From positions 4,218,501-4,282,500 of the forward strand of contig NC_058191.1 of NCBI RefSeq assembly GCF_907165205.1: 64,000 nt of DNA. Direction: 5' to 3'. This DNA is from Coccinella septempunctata (lineage: Eukaryota > Arthropoda > Insecta > Coleoptera > Coccinellidae). The translations under genes and the position numbers were made by a program. Under the pieces are notes generated by a model, which was not told where the DNA came from, did not search any database, and saw nothing but the letters and a program-made list of their open reading frames with translations. Every line of letters starts with the position of its first letter. Position 1 is the first letter of the stretch. This document shows, in pieces, positions 1 to 11,700 of this stretch.

Positions 1-1191
1 ATTAGGACCTTCCGTGATGAAAACAGGAAGATTTACTGCTTGGATGAAACTTGGGTAAATACCGGTCATACTAAATCCAAAGTGTGGACCGATGAAACAG
101 TTACATCTTCTCGGCAAGCGTTACTTGCTGGATTATCTACTGGATTAAAAATCCGTCTGGGAAGGTCTTGAATTTTGAGTTTAACCCTTTGGTTTCATAA
201 AGCTTGATCAGAGAATCAACGATCGAGTGACGGATGAACGTCAATTAGTTTTCAGTCGATAAGTTGGTCATAAGCATTCTGAATATCATTCTTTCACCAA
301 ATAATTATCTATACACGCCCATTTGATGATTCTCAACTGCTACTCCTCCAATATATTCGGAAATATGAAAGTTTCAATGATTTCCTTCGGGAAATCGAAT
401 GCCAAATCGTTGATCGAGCAATCAAAGTTTTGTGAAACTTGATGTAAGTACCTTTTTGGTGGAAAACAATTTCAACATTCTTTTTCAAATGAAGTGAATA
501 TATTTTTCCAGGCAAAGGGCAAAGAATTATAGTGTGTCATATTGGCAGTGACACTGGTTTTTTAACTGGAGGACTCTGGACTTTCCAATCCAAAAAAACT
601 GGTGACTACCATGAAGAAATGGTTGGTCAGTCCTTCGAAAAGTGGTCGAGGGTATAGTTCCTAAATTGGAGGAAAATTCTATAGTAGTTTTAGATAATGC
701 TCCTTACCATTCAAGGAAAATGGAAAAAATTCCTAATTCACAATTCAGAAAGAGTGATCCAACAATGGTTGAGGGAGAAAAATATTGATTTCACCTCTGA
801 CCTCATAAAAGCGGAATAGTTGCAGATAGTCAGGCAGAACAAAGAAAACTTTGAAAAATACATTGTGGATGAAACCGCAAAGGCCCAAAATATTACTGTA
901 CTTAGATTACCGCCCTACCACTGCGAACTGAACCCTATTGAATTGATTTGGGCCGATGTCAAGAATTTTGTGGCAGATAAAAACACCACATTTAAAATGG
1001 CTGACGTCCAAAATCTTTTTCAAGAGGCTCTCTCACGGGTTACTTCCGAAAGATGGAGAAAGTGCGTGAAACATGTCAAACAAAAAGTTGAGGTAGACAT
1101 GTGGAAACTGGATAATATTATGGATGATATAACACCAGTCATCGTCAACTTAGAGGAAAGTTCTGCATCTTCTGACGACACTACGGGGTAG
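1..1191 (+). pseudogene. Degenerate DDE transposase gene (Tc1/IS630-like), cut by the window edge
   Basis: Reading the plus strand gives a transposase of the IS630/Tc1/mariner superfamily. The first catalytic Asp lies in LDETWVNTGHT (about 43-75), the second in VVLDNAPYH (about 680-710), and the acidic Glu in LNPIELIWADV (about 930-960). An apparent intron runs from about 173 to about 511 (donor after GGGAAG, acceptor TTTTCCAG) and holds a small inverted-repeat element. The gene is broken: a 1-bp loss shifts frame near 150, another shift lies near 770, and a TAG stands at about 817. Only 820-1191 (123 aa, ending SSASSDDTTG) is a clean reading frame. The 5' part lies outside the window. It is a dead copy; the exact transposase family was not determined. 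Confidence 0.75.
184..444. mobile_element. Small inverted-repeat element (MITE), family 'GGTTTCATAAA', in the transposase intron
   Basis: The left end reads GGTTTCATAAAGCTTGATCA and the right end, reverse-complemented, reads GTTTCACAAAACTTTGAT followed by GCTCGATCAACGAT. The same termini bound a better-preserved copy at 48716-48958, where a TA target duplication can be shown. Here the flanking TA is clear only on the right (445-446). No coding capacity is visible. Confidence 0.6.
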
Positions 1192-1459
1192 TCACTTTTA
1201 CAAAAAAAATATTGTTACACATTTATATACATAGTATTTATTAAAGTGGGAACTTTAGATTAATTGTTCATTACTCAGACTCGTAGATAAGCATACACAT
1301 TTTTCACCGGAACTGGAACACTCAAAAAGTTTTAAAATATAACGCTCTCGGAATTCAATTTATTAGTACACCTCTGCGTTATCACGTTCTTGACGCGTGA
1401 TCACTTCATGCTGCAATGTTTACCGCTGGCCTCTTGGATTTGGATATACTATAGTAGGC

Positions 1460-2660
1460 TATGATCGAGGCAGTTCATGTTCAGTTTATCAGACCGTCGA
1501 ATTGGGCTAAAACGTATATCTGAAGCACTGAATATTTCATACGAACGCTTTCATCATATAATTCACGTCAATTTGGACATGAGAAAAATTGCTCCAAAAT
1601 GGAACCCCAAAGGTTTGAATGTTGACCAAAAGCGTGCAAGGGTAGAAGCATCGCGTTCGATCTGTGCTCGATTTGAAAACGATGTAGACTTCTTAAACCG
1701 AATTGTTACTGTGGATGAGACTTGGGTACATCTCTACGATCCAGAAACAAAGCAACAATCGATGGAATGGCGACACTCTGGTTCTCCGAAACCTAAGAAG
1801 TTTCGTGTCCAAAAATCTGCTGGAAAAGTTCTTGCTTCAGATTTTTGGGATTGCCATGATTGATTTTTTGGATAGGGGTAGAATAATAATCGGAGATTAC
1901 TATTCGACATTGCTGACCACTCTACGGGAAAAAATTGAAGAAAAAAGACGCGGAAAGCTATCCAAAGATGACAAATATCATGTTGTCATGCAAAAAATTC
2001 GTGATTAGGGTTTGAACTACTAGAACACCCTCCATATGTACCACATTGGGCTCCATATGACTATCATCTCTTTCCTCAACTGAAAAAAAGTTAAAAAGGT
2101 CGTGAATTTCCTGGTTTTCAGAACAAGAAAAAAATTTTTTTAAAGGTCTAGAGACGTTGCAGGTAATAAATTGTAATGAAGGGGTAGCACTCTGCTGGTG
2201 TGGATACCCGGGGAGTGCAGAACGCGCTTAAGGGTGAGCCGTCGTGAATTTGTGCCGTCGTATTTCATCCCCTAACCTGACTAAGGTCCAATACCTGTCC
2301 GTTAAGTGTGCGTCTTAAGTTCTGGCTGGCAAACGCATCCGTAAACCCCGTATCGCGTTGAGATCAGATCCTGTTTCATTCCGTCCGTTTTGCCCTGTAA
2401 ATTCACTTATATCGAATCTTTCACTGTACGGATTTTATAATAGTGCTATTTGTGTTTCCTTTTACTAGTCGACAAATATAATTTGTATACGTTGATTTTG
2501 ACTTTCACTGGTTGGCGCTAACACCCCAGATACTGAGGAACCTCGTCTTTGGCTCGTAGCTACCAGGGTAGGTTTGCTATTTTTCTCTTAAAGAATAGCT
2601 GGCGCTCGAGTACCCCGAGAAAAAGGCGTTACAAAATGTATCCAATTAAGAGAATATGTT
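1460..2660 (+). pseudogene. mariner transposase remnant, copy 1, interrupted by an LTR
   Basis: The reading frame at 1477-1863 matches the mariner copy at 54392-55459 almost residue for residue, including VDETWVHLYDPETK, which carries the first catalytic Asp. The 5' third is absent: similarity begins near 1460. After about 1860 the frame is broken. The second Asp block (QDNAPA in the other copy) has been lost by an internal deletion near 1965-1975. The last codons resume at 2634-2660, after a 462-bp LTR. It is a 5'-truncated, frameshifted, non-functional copy of the DD34D mariner type. Confidence 0.85.
2172..2633. repeat. Solo LTR (TGTAATG...CGTTACA), inserted in mariner copy 1
   Basis: The 462-bp insertion begins TGTAATG and ends CGTTACA and is flanked by the 4-bp duplication AAAT (2168-2171 and 2634-2637). 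Comparison with the uninterrupted mariner at 55410-55440 (TAATAAATGTATCC) shows the empty site, so the boundaries are exact. The last 70 bp (GTAGGTTTGCTAT, then GAATAGCTGGCGCTCGAG) recur at the end of the longer LTR at 40210-41572. No internal coding region is present, as expected for a solo LTR left by recombination. Gypsy or BEL type cannot be decided. Confidence 0.75.
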
Positions 2661-3713
2661 GAGTAATGAAATATTTTGACAGCATTAGATTTTAGCATTT
2701 TGAGCTTGAAAAGCAAGCATAAACTCATTTCATTTGGTCAAAGTAGAATATAATAAAATAAATAAGTTACAGTGATTTCGTTGGCGATATACATTGGATA
2801 TTCTTCTCTTGATTTTCATTTCATTTTCGACAAGAAATTTATCTTGCAATTATCTGTTATTCATATTTGTTATTCATCTCATAAGTTCTTTGAAAATCTT
2901 CGCTTTTTTTCCAATTTCGCAATGAATAACAACCGTTATATCAATCAAAATTCTCAATTCGAAATGATGTTTACGGAAAAATCTCGTAATCAACTAGTTT
3001 ACTAATTCAACGATTAAGTATCTCGAACATTAAGGTGCGAGCGAAGCAATCACTAACCAATCATTAATTGCTGTAATTAATATTCCAGTTGATTAAATAC
3101 CTTTTTTTTAAGGTGAAACTTATGAAACTTACTTTTTTACTAATAACACCACATACATCACGAATTCTCTGATGTGGTTATGAAAAAGGAACAAAATTAT
3201 TGGAAAATTCGAAATGATGAAATTTTTTCATAGTTCAAACATACATAAAAGTGACTCAGCTTGCGCTAGAGTGTTTGACAATGGCCTCTTATTCTGTGGT
3301 GAAACCACGGTTGAGGAAAGCCTGGCCTCAGCCATCTCTTTTGATGTCAGCCTAACTAGTTCTGTTACCAAGCAACAAGGTCAAGAAAGCAGCCATTTTT
3401 TTCAGTGGTGTTTGAATCTTTGGTTTTTCAGCGTCCCACTCAATAAATTTAATATTAGCTCTGATTTTTCTTATTCATCAGCGTCCCCCACAATCCCCAA
3501 CATCAAACTGAGAGTAATAATAATGTGTAAATAAATTATATTTTGTACTAAGTATTACATTTCCATAATTTGTGTAATTAGATAAAGTGAAACTTACCAA
3601 CTGTTAAAGTTAATAAATGCATAAAACTGGAAAGGCATAGTCATCAATTTTTAACAAGTGTAAATATTCTGAATCATTATTCCAAATAACAAGTTTTATT
3701 TAATAAAGCTTAA
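2661..3713. other. AT-rich intergenic stretch
   Basis: No gene could be supported between the mariner remnant and the end of the ZFAND2-like gene. A less AT-rich block at about 3250-3510 has short open stretches on both strands but no recognisable domain or splice pattern. It may hold 3' untranslated sequence of the minus-strand gene or an old repeat. Confidence 0.4.
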
Positions 3714-5082
3714 CTAAGAAACACTGCATCGCTCTCGTCCATTGCTAGAACCTCCTACCATTGTTTGAGAGGGCTGATTCCACTCCTGCTGAAGTTGTTG
3801 AGCCAGCTCAAAGTCGATTTCTTCTTGACTCTTTTCTTTTGGTTTGCTTTCATTCATAGAAAGAGAAAGGGCTAAAGCTAATGCTTCATCTTCACTCTGA
3901 AAAACACATTAAAAAATTAATTAAATTATAAATAAAAATCTTCAAGATTCATTATTTACATATTATAATGTGATAAATATACAGGGTGATTCACCACAGT
4001 GGCCTATCAGAGATTTATGATTATTTTTCCATATAAAGGCCATCACCCTGAATACACCAGTATATGAAATTTTTCTTTTACTGCTTTTTATGAATCGAAA
4101 TGTTTAACATATACTATAAAAATATTCAAGAGTAATACAAATTAACATTGATGCCTATCAACTTTAAAAAGAACCAATTTGAGAATAATCATTTTACTCA
4201 CCATGTTGCCCTGTAAAGTGCTTGGGGTAGTAGTTGCAGGTTGTGCTGTTGTTTTATTCTCCTTCGGCCTCAATAGTACAGATTTACTGAAAAGAAAATT
4301 ATTAGAACGCTATCAATAACAAATAAGTATGCATTACTTTTGAATTGTTTGTCTGACAGACATCTTTCCCATGCACTTATGGTCATTTTGGAATCTGTGC
4401 TTTAAGCAATAATTCTGATTGCAATCTTTACACACTATTGGTACCATCTCTTTTGCTTTACAGCCTTTAAATGAACACCTATTATTGAAAACTTTCCTCC
4501 TATTCGTGGCAGGATCTGATTGGCAGTCATTATCTGAAAGCATTAATTTCATGATTATCTCAATAAGTTTATTTAAGTAGATGTTTTTTTTGCTTGCTAG
4601 TAGAACTACTGATTTATGTATCTAGTGAAGCTCATATAATACAATTTCATTACTTATTATTATTAATTTTCATCCAGTATCTGGATCCCATCGATACAAT
4701 AAATATACTTTTAATCAATTACTCACCAATATGGGATCCGACTATCAAATCAGGCAACTCCCCATATTTCAATGGTATCGGTTTATTGCAAAGTGGGCAA
4801 ACAGGCACTTGGTTATCCTTAGTGTGTACATTTCTGCAATTATGGTTTCTGAACTGATAATGATCTCCACTGGAAGAAACGGAAGGATAAGTTTGTTTAA
4901 TCTATTGAATAGCCAGTAGACTTACCAAAAAATTTCGTTGCATGCATCGCACTTAATTGGAAGAAAGTCTGCAATGATCAAAATTGAATTAATTATAAAG
5001 AACAAATACCATTAAAATCGTATTTACCTAGTCTTTTGCAGGTGGGTTCAGAACACTGTTTTCCTAAATGTGGAAACTCCAT
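3714..5082 (-). CDS. AN1-type zinc finger protein, ZFAND2B/AIRAP-like
   Basis: Six exons join in frame to 234 codons: 5082-5028, 4968-4926, 4869-4727, 4533-4338, 4286-4202 and 3896-3714, all with GT..AG introns. The protein opens MEFPHLGKQCSEPTCKRL. It has a first AN1 finger at about residues 10-50 (CDACNEIFCGDHYQFRNHNC), a second at about 100-135 (CSFKGC, VCKDCNQNYC, LKH, HKC), and two ubiquitin-interacting-like helices near the C terminus (SEDEALALALSLSMNE; EEIDFELAQQLQQEW). The last four residues are CSVS, a CaaX box. In this family, two AN1 fingers, UIMs and a CaaX motif mark the prenylated ER/proteasome-linked AIRAP-like (ZFAND2B) branch, as opposed to ZFAND2A. The likely role is proteasome- and p97-linked handling of ubiquitinated proteins; that part is inferred from the family. 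Intron 5 carries a tiny inverted-repeat element. Confidence 0.92.
3982..4050. repeat. 69-bp miniature inverted-repeat remnant with CAGGGTG end
   Basis: It begins CAGGGTGATTCACC after a TA and ends AGGCCATCACCCTG. The ends pair over CAGGGTGAT/ATCACCCTG, and inner GGCCT pairs with AGGCC. It lies in intron 5 of the ZFAND2-like gene. It shares its terminal motif with the 525-bp element at 27746-28270 and is probably a deleted relative. Confidence 0.55.
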
Positions 5083-5569
5083 TTTATACTAATAGAAGAA
5101 AATTGTGAAGAGAATACAAAAATAAAATTTGCTATTGAGCATAGGTTTATATAGTTGATAAAATAGTGGGGCTGTGATGATGTGATATTAGGAGAAAAGA
5201 GAAAATTTACAAATCACGATACTGATGAAACATGATGACAAGTAATTTTGTTTTGAAGTTTTCATTCCAGAAAATGTCAAAAATGACAGTCTCTGATGAC
5301 AGTATCACAAAATAAAAAAGACACTTTGAAATTGCTTAATTTTTTTGAATTTGAACACCATAATTAATAGTTGTTCGTATTTTAAACTGCATATTCGCAT
5401 ACTTTAAATACTTCACTTAAAACAAAACGCTAATAAAATATTCATGTACATCTTTTCAGTCAACGTCAACATCAACCTTCAACCTCAAATCTTAAATCTT
5501 TTCATTAACCTAAAAAATTCGAAAATAAAATTCCACAAATAAAATATAAAACGAAACAGTTTTAGAAAA
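5083..5569. promoter_or_regulatory. Divergent promoter region of ZFAND2-like gene and mRpL19
   Basis: Two start codons on opposite strands are 487 bp apart (5082 minus, 5570 plus). The interval has no repeat and no open frame, so it must hold both transcription starts. No TATA box at a convincing position was seen. Confidence 0.5.
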
Positions 5570-6768
5570 ATGTTGACAACTATAAGAATTGTAATCAAAC
5601 CCCGAGTACTCAAGTGGAAGAATGTAAACGGTAAATATCTGTTTTTCTTCTAGGAGTACATAACATCATTAATTTTATTTTTAGGTTTTCGAAATTGTTC
5701 TAATGCCGCTGAACCTAAAAGTGTTGAAAACAAGGTAGTGGAAAGTTCAAAAAAAAATCTCTTAACATATCGCCACATATATCCGGAATTTTTACCGGAT
5801 CCAAATGTGAAATTTCGAAATGTTATTCGTGAAAAATTAGAAAGGAAAGATATGATATCACGTAGGAGTCAAGTAGCTATACCGGAATTCTATGTTGGTG
5901 AGTAGTTAAACAAAAGGGTAATAAGTCAATATAATATGAATATGAATCTTTAGGATCTATATTGGCAGTCACAATTTCGGACAAGCATTCTCCTGGTAGA
6001 AGTGAGAGATTTGTTGGAATTTGCATTCAAAGACTAGGATGTGGATTAAGAGCCACATTCTTACTGAGGAATGTTATTGATAATGAGGTTAATAGGATAC
6101 ACTACAAAATAAAAAAATAGAAAATAGTATTATAATTTTAGGGAGTTGAAGTATTATATGAACTGTATGATCCATCTATTCAAAGGATTGAAGTATTAAG
6201 GTTGGAGAAAAGATTAGATGATGAATTATTATATCTGAGGGACTCTTATCCAGAGTACAGTACATTTGATGTTAATATGACTGCTGAATTGATTTCAGAA
6301 GGTGAAATTCTACTTTAACAGATTGGGAGTCTCCTTTTTAATACACTTGTCGTTAAAGTCAATATCGATTGAGGAAATTCATATTGAAAATATTTTGCTT
6401 ACAGATACTCCTATACCTGTAAATACAACCAAAGTTAAATTGAAACCCAGACCCTGGACTCAGAGGTGGGAACGTAAGAATTTACAAGGTGTTGAAAATA
6501 TAAATTTACCCCAGAAGTTCTGGGATAAGGCAGCAAAGGTGGCCAAACCTTGGGAAAAATATGATTTAATGAAAACTTACATGTAATTACTCTGAAGATC
6601 ATTTTAATATCCATTATTAAATAAATTCTTATTTTCAGGAAAACAATTCCAGAAGAAGAACAAACTGAAATATTCGATGATATTAAAAACCAGTTGCAAA
6701 AATTGGAAATTACCAGAAAGAAGTTGAAGAGGGCACGTACTTTCGTTAGGCCTGTGAAACTAGCTTAG
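5570..6768 (+). CDS. mRpL19: Mitochondrial ribosomal protein bL19m
   Basis: Six exons give 291 aa: 5570-5630, 5685-5897, 5954-6087, 6142-6301, 6405-6582 and 6639-6768. All phases agree. The N-terminal 25 or so residues are rich in basic and hydroxyl residues with almost no acids (MLTTIRIVIKPRVLKWKNVN), as in a mitochondrial targeting peptide. The core carries bL19 signatures: GSILAVTISDKHSPGR, RFVGICIQRLGCGLRATF and GVEVLYELYDPSIQRIEVLR. The C-terminal part (PEYSTFDVNM, then KLKPRPWTQRWERKNLQG) is the mitochondrial extension known from animal homologues. bL19m is a structural protein of the mitochondrial 39S large subunit. A run that reads openly through intron 4 (6302-6404) contains an in-frame TAA in the exon 4 frame, so it is spliced out. 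AATAAA lies at about 6772. Confidence 0.94.
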
Positions 6769-6990
6769 GTGAATAAATGATGAATTTTTATTGTAAAAAA
6801 TATCAGTTATGCTATTATAACTCAATTTCAATAAATTTCTTTTCATTAATCGGACCTGAAATGGGGAATTCTCCTCAATTTGGGTTATCACTGCATATGC
6901 AAGTTTAAACTGAATAATTATGTGTTTCATTCATGATTTTTTTCAAATTCACCGCGGAAACTATTCAAAATCATCCTTCAAATACGGGGT
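6769..6990. other. 3' flank of mRpL19
   Basis: This AT-rich stretch contains AATAAA at about 6772 and AATAAATTTC near 6829, which are candidate polyadenylation signals for mRpL19. Nothing else is recognised. Confidence 0.4.
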
Positions 6991-7260
6991 TTTAAAATTT
7001 AAATCGCTTTGTGCGGAGTTTACGATTTGGCAACAGCGCATACAAGACAATGAAAAGAACAATGTCTGATCAGCTTGTTTATAAAATAACAGCTGTTGAT
7101 CTACAGGCGCCTACTTACTGGCGAGCTTCAACTGCAACCGGCCATAAAAATCTTTGTCTATCTCATCAAGATAATGTATTTGTTATCCTTTATCATCAAG
7201 GCATATTTCAGTCGGTGTTGCCAACTTTTGCAATCCACATGAAACGCTTTAAATTTTAAA
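6991..7260. repeat. Probable MITE with ~45-bp imperfect inverted ends
   Basis: The left end (TTTAAAATTTAAATCGCTTT, then TTTGGCAACAGCG) pairs imperfectly with the right end (CGGTGTTGCCAACTTTTGCA, then AAACGCTTTAAATTTTAA). An 82-aa open frame lies inside but has no recognisable domain. It may be an old non-autonomous DNA element. Confidence 0.5.
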
Positions 7261-8019
7261 TACCCATTTTTATTTTTCATTTTTCTTCTTCTTCTTCCAC
7301 ATATCATATTTTTTTTTCGAAAACGGTTGAAATGGTTATTTCAAAATGTGACATTTCAAAGATATTCCATAAAAAATACATTATTTTCGTCAGAAGGAGT
7401 ATTCCCTAGAAAGTATAAGATTGTTTCGCAACAGAGGTAAACGGGGATAGGGGAGGATTTCCAAAAAATCACTCACAATTCCTGTGCACTGTTATGTGGC
7501 CCCTAAAGAGTCATTAATAATGACATCACTTGTGAAATTCACATTATCATCTTTCCTCTCAAAACCCTACACAATCATTTGTAAGTAATTTTTGATTTGT
7601 CAGACCAAATAACACAGTTCAAAAAGTTTTCATCTTCTTGAACTCTGATCAAAATTACTTCACAAACCGTATCCTTTCATCATGAGATCAGTTTCTCTCA
7701 AATTATTGAATTTGCATCTCATGTTTTTTTCTGATTCTCGAACATATTCCTACATCTCTTTCAGCATGATTAAGAGAATTTTCAGGATTTGTATGAAAAT
7801 ATGGCAAAACTTATTTTGTTATTTTCGTCAGCCCCAACTTATCCTTATAGGAAAAATTTTCTTGATATTCATTATTCTGTTGATGATGCCCCTTAATGGT
7901 CTAGGTTGGTCAGAAAATCTGTGAATGAAGTCTAACTGTACTATGAACAGCTAGAAGGCACCTTCTCATGCACTCTGTACTTTCACTTGAGAAACTCAGT
8001 TTCAACCCCATATCCTACC
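7261..8019. other. AT-rich intergenic stretch, nothing recognised
   Basis: No gene, RNA or clear repeat could be supported here. Short open frames are not spliceable into anything recognisable. Confidence 0.4.
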
Positions 8020-8350
8020 TAGTTCTATCACTTCTGGGAGTACGATTTCTGGCCGGAGTGCAAACCCGTTGGAAGCAGAAATCAGAGTGGTGGACAATTG
8101 TTCACTCTGCTTCCTTATCCTTTTAGGTTTCTCTCCGTTAGAAGTACGGTTTCTGGCCGGCGTGCAAACCCGTTGGAAGCAGAAATCAGAGTAGAGAACC
8201 GTTTCCCAACACTGTGTTTTGTTTTCCCCAACCTGAAATCCCGTAGTTTTGAAACTGAATCCCGACTTCATTGCCCGTTAAGGGTGTCTTGGTTCTGGCT
8301 GGCGAATGAATCCGTAACACCCGTGGCTCGTTTGAGATAGAATTCCCCCA
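8020..8350. repeat. LTR remnant with a 104-bp-spaced direct repeat
   Basis: A block of about 50 bp, including TTTCTGGCCGG, GTGCAAACCCGTTGGAAGCA and GAAATCAGAGT, occurs at about 8037-8090 and again at about 8141-8194. Downstream, CCGTTAAGG, GGTTCTGGCTGGCGAA, GAATCCGTAA and GTTTGAGAT align with 2299-2370 inside the solo LTR. It is therefore probably a decayed LTR of the same or a sister family. Confidence 0.5.
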
Positions 8351-8764
8351 TAGATTGAATGAAAAATTCACTAAACAATAACGCTATGCTGAAAAACTAA
8401 AACCACTCTTTTATCATACAAACGTAATCGCTTCTCTAAAAGTTCAAACTGATTTTTCTTCTTAATATGTAGAATATAAATCTGTATATGGGCAGGAAGA
8501 CCTGGGTTGTTAGCCCTTTGAAACGTTGTTTTAATTAATTTATTACTTCTACCGTCCATCTAGGACGGTTTAGCCGGAAATATGGCTTTTTTGTAAAATT
8601 AATCCAATACAACTTTGAACAAGAATTATTATTATTGAATAGCTTTAATTTCATTCAATACATTCGATGTATAAATAACCTATATCATATCATTTAAAAT
8701 TGATTTATAACAAATAAATAAATTTGACATTGAAAATTATCACAAAATTGGAATTCTTCTCACT
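8351..8764. other. 3' flank of Mtmr6
   Basis: The terminal exon ends at 8765. This AT-rich stretch downstream on the minus strand should contain the 3' untranslated region. No further gene is seen. Confidence 0.4.
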
Positions 8765-11700
8765 TCAACTCTCCAAACTTTCACAGCATGATTTACATAT
8801 GGGTATAGGAGTTTGTGCAATTTGTCCAGGGATTTCTTTTTTTGTAATGCATCTCATACAAAAGACCTCACCACATTTTCTGCAGTAATTCTGGAAATAA
8901 ATTCATCACATCAAAATCACACAACTAGTTTATTTTGAACGGGCTAAAATTAAGCATAATTATCATTGCACGGATATCAACACTTTTATTTCGTCACTTC
9001 TTGTGAAAAGAGCATTTTCTCTTTAATAACCTGAAGTGACATTCATTCGAAAAGTTCCGACACCTAACGAGCCACAAAATTTCAAAGGTACTCGAAATTC
9101 CGGAAAAAGCTCGAAAACCGCTGGATCGATTTTGATCAAAATTAACACCGTGGATCCGCATAATCCTGGGGATCAATTTAGAAGGGTTGGCAAAAAGTAC
9201 CAACCCTTCTGGGGGTATGACTAATCGAATTGGAAATTCTTGCGTCCATTTATGTGGAGACGTTCTCTTCTCGAATACGTGATGTAATTTGAAACCTACT
9301 TTGACAAATGTTCGTTGTTTTTTCTGCTTTTCCTCTTATTCCCATCCTTGCGTGTACAGGGTGGGCAAATTTCGATGTTTTAGCACTACAGCTTTTAAAC
9401 CAGAGGAAATAGACAAAATCTGATACCCCATTCTCGTTCTCTTTTTCTGAGAAACTAACAAGAGTAGTAGTCATTTTTGGCCACTTTCTTTTGTTTTCGA
9501 GTTATAAGTAAAAAGTGGAAAAATGGCGATATCGAAATAAATTTATATCTCCGCTAATATTGATGATAGAGCTCTGAAATTTAAACATTATACAGGCACT
9601 TTTTTACGTAGAATCCAGTGGCGTGCTCGCCTTTTTAGCAGGATTTTTAATTACGAAGCTATGACCCAAAGTTATGTTTTTTCAAATGGGAACACTAGTT
9701 TTCTGTGCAATTTTTTGAAAGCTTAATTTTTACTGATTTCAAAAATATATAACATCATATAGTTTGTACCAATATAAATAATAGAAAATTGTCAAAAACC
9801 TTTTTTCTCAATATTTCTATGGTTTCAACTTTTGATGAGCATAGAAAAATATAGCGTCGTATGATTACCAGTGTTTTTTTCTATAAGTCCTTTCATTATT
9901 ATGAAAATTTATGAAATATATCTTAATTCAAATTTTATGAAAATTGGTAAAGAGCATAGAAAGAATGACATTGCCGGAAGGAGACTGCTTTTGTTATAGG
10001 AAACTCTATTTTTCTGTGTTCGTCAAAAGTTGAAACCATAGAAATATTGGGAAGAAGTGTTTTTGACCATTTTCTATTATTTATGTTGATACCAACCATA
10101 TGATGTTATATATTTTTGAAATCAGTAAAAATTAAGCTTTCAAAAAATTGCACACAAAACTAGTGTTTCCATTTAAAAAAACATAACTTTGGGTCATTGC
10201 TTCGTAATTAAAAATCCTGCTAAAAAGGCGAGCACGCCACTGGATTCTACGTAAAAAAGTGCCTGTATAATGTTTCAATTTCAGAGCTCTATCATCAGTA
10301 TTAGCGGAGATATAAATTTATTTCGATATCGCCATTTTTCCACTTTTTGCTTATAACTCGAAAACAAAAGAAAGTGGCCAAAAATGACTACTACTATTGT
10401 AAGTTTCTCAGAAAAAGAGAACGAGAATGGGGTATCAGATTTTGTCTATCTCCTCTGGTTTAGAAGCTGTAGTGCTAAAACATCGAAATTTGCCCACCCT
10501 GTACAACGCCATCTATCCCAAATAATAAAAAAATACATAGAATTTGATTCGGCATAAAAAATTGGGGTTGCCGCTGAAGTTTTCAAATTTGCTCCTTCCT
10601 CGCCTACAGGGTGGCGTAGTTCAGTACTACCGGGTGCGCCCTTTAGAAGTATCAAACATTTCTATCTACAACTTTTTTCTGCCAAGTTGAATAAATCACC
10701 TGGTATACAACTGAAATTTAAAATAACTGATAGAAACTAACCTTTTTACTTAAATTATCAAATGGAGATGAACAACTGCATTCAGTGGCCCTATTCATCA
10801 ATTTCCAGTCTATTGCCACATTCTCGAGATCCTTTTCAATTCCATCTACATCCTCATCGGACGTTCTTGAATCACTTGCTTTGAAATCAATTTTTAAAGG
10901 ATGTTCCTGGGTGGGTTCCATAGCACTCGAGGAATTATTCCTCAAATATCTATTATTCACAACATTAACATGGTCATTTAATATTTCTCTGGTTTGATTT
11001 TTCTTCTTCATTATCATATTCCTCAGTCCTGTTAATTTCTGAAAAATAAAATACAAACTATATCATCGACCAAGCAGGGTTTTGGATCTCTTGATATTTT
11101 TACCTTGGAAAGGAATTTGAAATGATTTTCCAATAAATTGGTATGATCATAAGCGGCTAGAACCAAGTCCTCCTGAGGTTCTCTCGGATGTACACCATTT
11201 TCAAAGCGACAGTACATTCCACGCCAAAATCTATAAATAATATCATTCAAGTCCATCTTCGATTTCCCCGGCCAGTTTTCTCCACCTACCTTATGTTCTG
11301 AGGACATAAATTTGGAACTAGCAGACCTGGCGAATCATCTATAGAATATAAAGGATTAAAACATTCCTCTGCATTATTTTCTACATAACCCCAGAATGAA
11401 TATGTTCTCTCGTTCAATCTGGAAGAGAAAAATGAAAGATGTTTATGGCTCACCACAATATTAAGTCAATATGAATTCGGAATTGAATCCGAAAATACAT
11501 TACCATATTTCTTGAGATATTGACGGCTGTCTTGAAAAAGTTTACAGTAAAAAACACCCGCGCTTACAGATAGGGGTTTTGCCATAAATTTAAGCACTCT
11601 CACGCTTATCGGTCTTGATCTTGGAACATATACAGGGTGAGTCTAGGACTTATACAAACATTTTGACAGTAGATCTTTGAGGTCAAAAGAAAAATTTTTT

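Noticed and set aside
6302..6586. 94-codon open frame covering mRpL19 exon 5 and its upstream sequence
   Set aside because: Its first third is intron 4; the exon 4 frame meets a TAA there, and joining 6301 to 6405 restores the bL19m sequence.
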